Under the pieces are notes generated by a model that saw only the letters and a program-made list of their open reading frames with translations, had not been told where the DNA came from and did no database searches. A stretch of 9,121 nucleotides of DNA from UBA6902 sp964393845 (lineage in GTDB: Bacteria; Nitrospirota; Thermodesulfovibrionia; UBA6902), in assembly GCA_964393845.1 (NCBI GenBank), contig CAYMUX010000123.1, forward strand, positions 1 to 9,121. The letters run 5' to 3'. Within the stretch, counting starts at the first letter, position 1; every line of letters begins with the position of its first letter. This document shows positions 5,627-9,121 of this stretch, piece after piece. The translations under genes and the position numbers were made by a program.

Positions 5627-6604
5627 ATGCCGATAATAAAAGTCGAAAATCTCGTAAAGCGATACGGAAATCTCGCTGCCGTAGACGGAATATCCTTTGA
5701 AGTCGAGGAAGGGACTATATTCGGCTTTCTGGGGCCGAATGGCGCTGGTAAGACGACAACGATAAACGTTCTCTGCACACTTATATCAGCAACATCCGGT
5801 AAGGCTTTCATTAATGGATATGATTGTGAAAAGCAGTCGTCGGAAGTAAGAAAATCCATAGGTATTGTATTTCAGGACACTACCCTGGACAAAGACCTTA
5901 CAGCCTATGAAAACCTGGTCTTTCATGCTTATCTCTACGGTGTGAAAAAATCCGAAATTAAACCCCGTGTCCATGATGCCCTGGAGTTCGTTCAACTTTA
6001 TGATAGAAAAAACGATCTTGTGAAAAAGTTTTCAGGCGGAATGAAACGCAGGCTTGAGGTGGCAAGAGGACTTATACACCATCCCAAAGTCCTTTTCCTT
6101 GATGAGCCGACACTTGGCCTGGACCCGCAATCAAGGGCAAACCTCTGGGAATTTATAGCCGGGATGCCGAAAAAACACAATGTAACCATTTTTATGACTA
6201 CTCATTATATGGAAGAGGCGGAGGTCTGCGATAAGATCGCCATAATAGACAACGGAAAGATAATAGCGGAGGGCAGCCCTGAGGAATTGAAAAAAACTGT
6301 GGGCGGAGACGTTATCTCTCTTAAAACACGGGACAACAATTGGTCTAAGGGAGAGATAAAAAAACTTTTTGACATCGATGCAGAGGAAAAAAATGGAGAG
6401 CTCTACTTAACTTCAAAAAAGGGAGACGCATGCATACCTGAACTCATCCGCGGGCTGGGAGATATGGTACTTTCTGTAAAACTCCAAAGACCCACGATTA
6501 ACGACGTCTTTCTGAAACTGACCGGCAAGGCCATAAGGGCTGAAGAAATATCGGGAATGAGCTCTATCAAGGAAGATGTAAGGTCATACAGGAGAAGGCA
6601 TTGA
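5627..6604 (+). CDS. ABC-2 type exporter ATP-binding protein (DrrA-like)
   Basis: This 325-residue protein has a full ABC nucleotide-binding domain: Walker A GPNGAGKTT at 36-44, Q-loop Q83 in GIVFQD, signature FSGGMKRRLEVA from 135, Walker B VLFLDEPTLGLD at 154-165 (D158, catalytic E159), and switch H192 in TTHYMEEAE. The extension after residue 230, ending in PTINDVFLKLTGKAIR near 300, is typical of the daunorubicin-resistance (DrrA) branch. It powers export through the adjacent permease on the inner face of the cytoplasmic membrane. Branch members move drugs, lipids or glycans; the substrate cannot be read here. The last 20 residues are basic (DVRSYRRRH). The start has no clear Shine-Dalgarno, and no better in-frame start is seen upstream. 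The permease begins 43 bp downstream. Confidence 0.92.
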   Translation: MPIIKVENLVKRYGNLAAVDGISFEVEEGTIFGFLGPNGAGKTTTINVLCTLISATSGKAFINGYDCEKQSSEVRKSIGIVFQDTTLDKDLTAYENLVFHAYLYGVKKSEIKPRVHDALEFVQLYDRKNDLVKKFSGGMKRRLEVARGLIHHPKVLFLDEPTLGLDPQSRANLWEFIAGMPKKHNVTIFMTTHYMEEAEVCDKIAIIDNGKIIAEGSPEELKKTVGGDVISLKTRDNNWSKGEIKKLFDIDAEEKNGELYLTSKKGDACIPELIRGLGDMVLSVKLQRPTINDVFLKLTGKAIRAEEISGMSSIKEDVRSYRRRH

Positions 6605-6608
6605 AAGC

Positions 6609-6643
6609 AGCTATAAGCTATAAGCTGACAGCTAAGAGCTATT
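6609..6643 (+). repeat. Tandem heptamer array AGCTNNN x5 between ATPase and permease
   Basis: AGCT recurs at 6609, 6616, 6623, 6630 and 6637, an exact 7-bp period; the first two units are both AGCTATA. The array fills almost the whole 43-bp gap between the two exporter genes and occupies the position where the permease ribosome-binding site should be. Copy number could vary by slippage and change spacing or local RNA folding. The repetition is directly visible; any effect is inferred. Confidence 0.7.
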
Positions 6644-6647
6644 AATT

Positions 6648-7412
6648 ATGGAATTTAATGCTATATACGTTTTAGTAGCAAGAGAATTTAAAAAGTTCAT
6701 CAGAGAACGGAGCAGGCTTGTATCAACCATAGCCCGCCCTCTTATATGGCTTTTTCTTGTAGGAGGGGGCATGAGCAGGCTCGTAAGTCCGGATGCAGGC
6801 ATGCCATATACTCAGTTCATATTCCCGGGTATACTCGGGATGACAATCCTGTTCAGCTCCATATTCTCTTCCATATCCATCATATGGGACAAGGAATTCG
6901 GTTTCTTCAAGGAAATATTAGCTGCCCCTGTTTCCCGTCTTTCAATTGTAATCGGCAAGGCATTGAGCGGGACCGTTGTTTCAACATTGCAGGCTGCAAT
7001 AGTCCTGCTGATATTCCCTGTCCTGGGCTTTAAACTCGGTCCGCTGCAAATATTTGAAGTCCTGATTATTGCCGTAGCTGTGTCTTTTTGTATATCATCT
7101 TTCGGCATATTACTTGCCACATTTTACGAAAGTTATGAAAGCTTCAGTGTTATTATGAATTTTATTATAATGCCCATGTTTTTCCTGTCCGGCGCGATGT
7201 ATCCGGTTAAGCTCCTGCCGAAACCCCTTGCCATCGCAGCTAAACTTAATCCGTTGACTTACGGTGTTGATGCGCTCAAGAATGTTATCTTCCCTATCGA
7301 AAAAGGCCCGATGAGCGCTGATTTCAGTCTTGCGACTGATATGGCAGTTATATTAATTTTGTCCTTTGCCTTTGTAGTGATTGGGGCCAAACTTTTTGAG
7401 CGCAAGGGTTAG
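6648..7412 (+). CDS. ABC-2 type exporter permease (DrrB-like)
   Basis: This 254-residue integral membrane protein belongs to the ABC-2 permease family. A cytoplasmic amphipathic start (LVAREFKKFIRERSRLVST) precedes the first membrane segment (PLIWLFLVGGG). Further hydrophobic segments lie near residues 58-83, 105-130, 138-162, 170-190 and 228-246, giving six. FGFFKEILAAPVSR between segments 2 and 3 is the family's conserved cytoplasmic loop that couples to the ATPase, and MPMFFLSGAMYPV is the characteristic re-entrant/TM5 region. It would form a transporter with the ATPase encoded immediately upstream. No Shine-Dalgarno is obvious; the AGCT heptamer array ends 4 bp before the ATG. The stop is TAG. 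The start matches the usual N-terminal length of the family. Confidence 0.9.
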   Translation: MEFNAIYVLVAREFKKFIRERSRLVSTIARPLIWLFLVGGGMSRLVSPDAGMPYTQFIFPGILGMTILFSSIFSSISIIWDKEFGFFKEILAAPVSRLSIVIGKALSGTVVSTLQAAIVLLIFPVLGFKLGPLQIFEVLIIAVAVSFCISSFGILLATFYESYESFSVIMNFIIMPMFFLSGAMYPVKLLPKPLAIAAKLNPLTYGVDALKNVIFPIEKGPMSADFSLATDMAVILILSFAFVVIGAKLFERKG

Positions 7413-7453
7413 ATATTGTCAATAATATTCAGCATGATTGTTTTAAATGTAAA

Positions 7454-7462
7454 TGCTATAAT
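7454..7462 (+). promoter_or_regulatory. Extended -10 promoter candidate for the sensor kinase gene
   Basis: TGCTATAAT is a perfect extended -10 (TGn plus TATAAT at 7457-7462). No good -35 is present at normal spacing, which extended -10 promoters tolerate. It lies in the 139-bp gap after the exporter operon and would give a leader of about 80 nt. Confidence 0.4.
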
Positions 7463-7551
7463 TGTGATAAAATTACTATGGCAAATTTAAATATGCGTTG
7501 TTTATACTTTAATAAAGACGTTCTGAGTTTTTTATACTCTTTCTAACTGCT

Positions 7552-8895
7552 ATGGATAAAATAAAATATATAATCGAGAGAGTTGAAAGCAAGAAAATCG
7601 ATTACCAGAATTATAATTTCACCCAGAAAGAAAATGATGCCTTAAAGACTTATTTTGATCTTGCCCAGGAACTGGACAATATTGAAGACTTTTACAATTT
7701 GTGTGTCACGATCCCCAAGTATTTTTTTAATCTGGAGGCATGTCTTTACATCGTAGACGCCAATACGAATTCTCTGACGCTTATAGCAAAGACTGGGGAC
7801 GGAGATGAATTACACACGCCTCCTCCGGATGAAATAAAACCGGCCAACCAGCCTTATTATACTGAAAAGAACAGTCTGGTATTGACTATACGCGGGAAAG
7901 AGCCGTTAATTGAGGCGCTCCCCTTTAAGGTGGAGGATTACGTTCTCGGCATATTGGCCATATATCCGGTCAGAGACCTTTCGGAGCATCGCGAACTTTT
8001 TTTCCAGAAATACGCCAACCGTATCGGGTTTAATATCCATAACAGATTTTTAGTCCGGAAGAATATCGAACACCTGAAGTTTATCCGCTCTCTTGTCGCA
8101 GATATCGAACACAACATTATTGTCCCCAATATGGTGTATAAGCTTTTTCTAAGGGGACTCAGGAGAAAGATTGAAAAAAATGTCGAGATGGAGAGAGAGT
8201 TCTTTAGTAAATCATCCGCAGGCCAGTGTGATGATGCATGCATGAATAATTTTTTAAAAAATTTCACTGATATTAATCGGGGATTAACCGAAGAACTGGA
8301 GAATATAGAAAAGCATTATAAGAACATGAGTCTGTTTATCGAGACACTTTTCAGAAAGAGCCATTTTGATCAGGGACGCCTAACACTGCGCACCAAGTCC
8401 TGCAATATGAAAAAAGACGTCGTTCAGCCACAGCTTGACAGATATATCGAACAATTTAAAAGAATGGGCATATCCGTGGATGACCGTTTAAGCGGTATCC
8501 CTGACGCAGAGATATTGACTGTAATAGATGTTGGACTGATAGCCCAGGTCTATGCCAATCTCTTTTCAAATGCCATCAAATACACACAGGAGATAGTTAC
8601 CGAAACAGGCGAAGAAAAGAAATACATTTCTTATGGCCGTGAAGTCATAAATAATATATTCGGGCCCGGAAAAGACGGCGTCAAGTTTAATGTATTCAGC
8701 ACAGGGCCGCATGTTGCTCCGCATGAGAGGATAAAATTATTCGATGAGGAATACCGGGCTTCCAATGTATTAAACCAGCCCGGGACAGGCCACGGCCTGT
8801 CATTTATCAAGAACGCTGTTGAGATACACGGCGGATTTGTGGGCTATGAGGCCACTCAGTACGGAAACAATTTTTATTTTATCTTGCCTAAATGA
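7552..8895 (+). CDS. GAF-type sensor histidine-kinase-like protein with degenerate G1 box
   Basis: This 447-residue protein has no signal peptide or membrane segment, so it should be cytoplasmic. Residues about 35-170 form a GAF-like sensor domain (NLEACLYIVDANTNSLTLIA, then EDYVLGILAIYPV). A dimerisation region follows, with H187 in DIEHNIIVPN at the place of the HisKA phospho-acceptor. A long helical stretch (200-270) contains CDDAC at 226-230. The ATPase domain has the N-box QVYANLFSNAIKYT (N336, N340), a G2 box GTGHGLSFIKNAVEIHGG at 411-428, and an F-box-like KLFDEEYRAS. The G1 box, usually DxGxG, is STGPH at 383-387, so the adenine-contacting Asp and the second Gly are missing. It may be a weak kinase, a pseudokinase or a phosphatase; this is inference. 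No response regulator is visible within the window. The start lacks a Shine-Dalgarno. The exporter operon lies 139 bp upstream, but a separate promoter is likely. Confidence 0.82.
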   Translation: MDKIKYIIERVESKKIDYQNYNFTQKENDALKTYFDLAQELDNIEDFYNLCVTIPKYFFNLEACLYIVDANTNSLTLIAKTGDGDELHTPPPDEIKPANQPYYTEKNSLVLTIRGKEPLIEALPFKVEDYVLGILAIYPVRDLSEHRELFFQKYANRIGFNIHNRFLVRKNIEHLKFIRSLVADIEHNIIVPNMVYKLFLRGLRRKIEKNVEMEREFFSKSSAGQCDDACMNNFLKNFTDINRGLTEELENIEKHYKNMSLFIETLFRKSHFDQGRLTLRTKSCNMKKDVVQPQLDRYIEQFKRMGISVDDRLSGIPDAEILTVIDVGLIAQVYANLFSNAIKYTQEIVTETGEEKKYISYGREVINNIFGPGKDGVKFNVFSTGPHVAPHERIKLFDEEYRASNVLNQPGTGHGLSFIKNAVEIHGGFVGYEATQYGNNFYFILPK

Positions 8896-8930
8896 TAATG
8901 TGGATACTGGGGGGCAGCGAGGTTAATGAT

Positions 8931-8965
8931 AGGGGAAGATTGTCCCATGTCCGGGACTGACCCCT
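8931..8965. repeat. REP-like imperfect hairpin
   Basis: The inner stem GTCCC (8942-8946) with GGGAC (8953-8957) is enclosed by AGGGG (8931-8935) with CCCCT (8961-8965), leaving asymmetric internal bases, followed by TTT. This layout resembles the REP hairpins that accompany REP-associated tyrosine transposases. It lies 36 bp after the kinase gene and could also act as a terminator or mRNA stabiliser. Only one copy is in the window, so repetition cannot be shown. Confidence 0.45.
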
Positions 8966-9067
8966 TTGTATCTCAACCTTAACCGCGCCAACCTGCAAAA
9001 ATATTTAATCAGAAATTTCAATTGAGTAATCTTTATGTTTTGAATTGAAGTGAAGCAAGCAATTGCT

Positions 9068-9089
9068 GTAACCATTCAGTTACGGGTGG
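9068..9089 (+). repeat. Second occurrence of the MITE terminal sequence
   Basis: These 22 bp are identical to 2031-2052, the left end of the MITE (GTAACCATTCAGTTAC plus GGGTGG). Beyond 9089 the sequences differ: here GGTGGCAGCGCCACGCC contains a 5-bp hairpin (9086-9098). This is probably the left end of a related but distinct element that continues past the window. Confidence 0.7.
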
Positions 9090-9121
9090 CAGCGCCACGC
9101 CCCGGATGATTTTTTATATTG

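Noticed and set aside
6746..7120. Alternative frames (plus 6746-7033, minus 6812-7120) within the permease gene
   Set aside because: They overlap a clear ABC-2 permease with the family loop and membrane segments.
7938..8267. Minus-strand 109-residue frame
   Set aside because: It is antisense to the sensor kinase between the GAF and ATPase domains and shows no motif.

Overview
The window looks like chromosomal DNA from a low-to-moderate-GC environmental Gram-negative bacterium. Dispersed hairpin repeats, a two-gene ABC-2 exporter, a GAF-type sensor kinase and TTG/GTG starts would fit Nitrospirota, Desulfobacterota or a related candidate phylum. No marker gene settles the lineage, so this is an inference only.

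Left part (1-2444), an accessory, AT-rich and rearranged stretch. A long minus-strand frame, open from a TTG start at 1600 to the window edge, encodes a GAF sensory domain fused to a phosphohexomutase (phosphoglucomutase/phosphomannomutase) catalytic region; the C-terminal half lies outside the window. Upstream of it is a truncated TIR-like gene (N-terminal DUF1863/ThsB-like motif only). Next comes a 146-bp MITE-like element bounded by a perfect 8-bp target-site duplication, then a plus-strand 3' remnant of a second phosphohexomutase gene. The layout suggests insertion and deletion at a former phosphohexomutase locus.

Middle part (2445-5626). A plus-strand pair encodes an RNase D-type 3'-5' exonuclease and a small exported TPR protein, probably cotranscribed. 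It converges on a minus-strand leucyl aminopeptidase gene (M17, pepA). That gene is intact in frame except for one amber codon replacing residue 334, the family's invariant metal-binding glutamate in the NTDAEGR motif. A divergent promoter region (5490-5626) separates pepA from the next operon.

Right part (5627-9121). An ABC-2 type exporter operon (DrrA-like ATPase plus DrrB-like permease) has a striking 7-nt periodic AGCTNNN array in its intergenic gap. A cytoplasmic GAF-type histidine-kinase-like protein follows, with a degenerate G1 (DxGxG) box. The window ends with a REP-like hairpin and a further copy of the MITE terminal sequence.

No rRNA, tRNA or CRISPR array was seen. The most notable items are the GAF-phosphohexomutase fusion next to a TIR-like remnant, the amber codon exactly at the PepA catalytic glutamate, and the cleanly delimited MITE.
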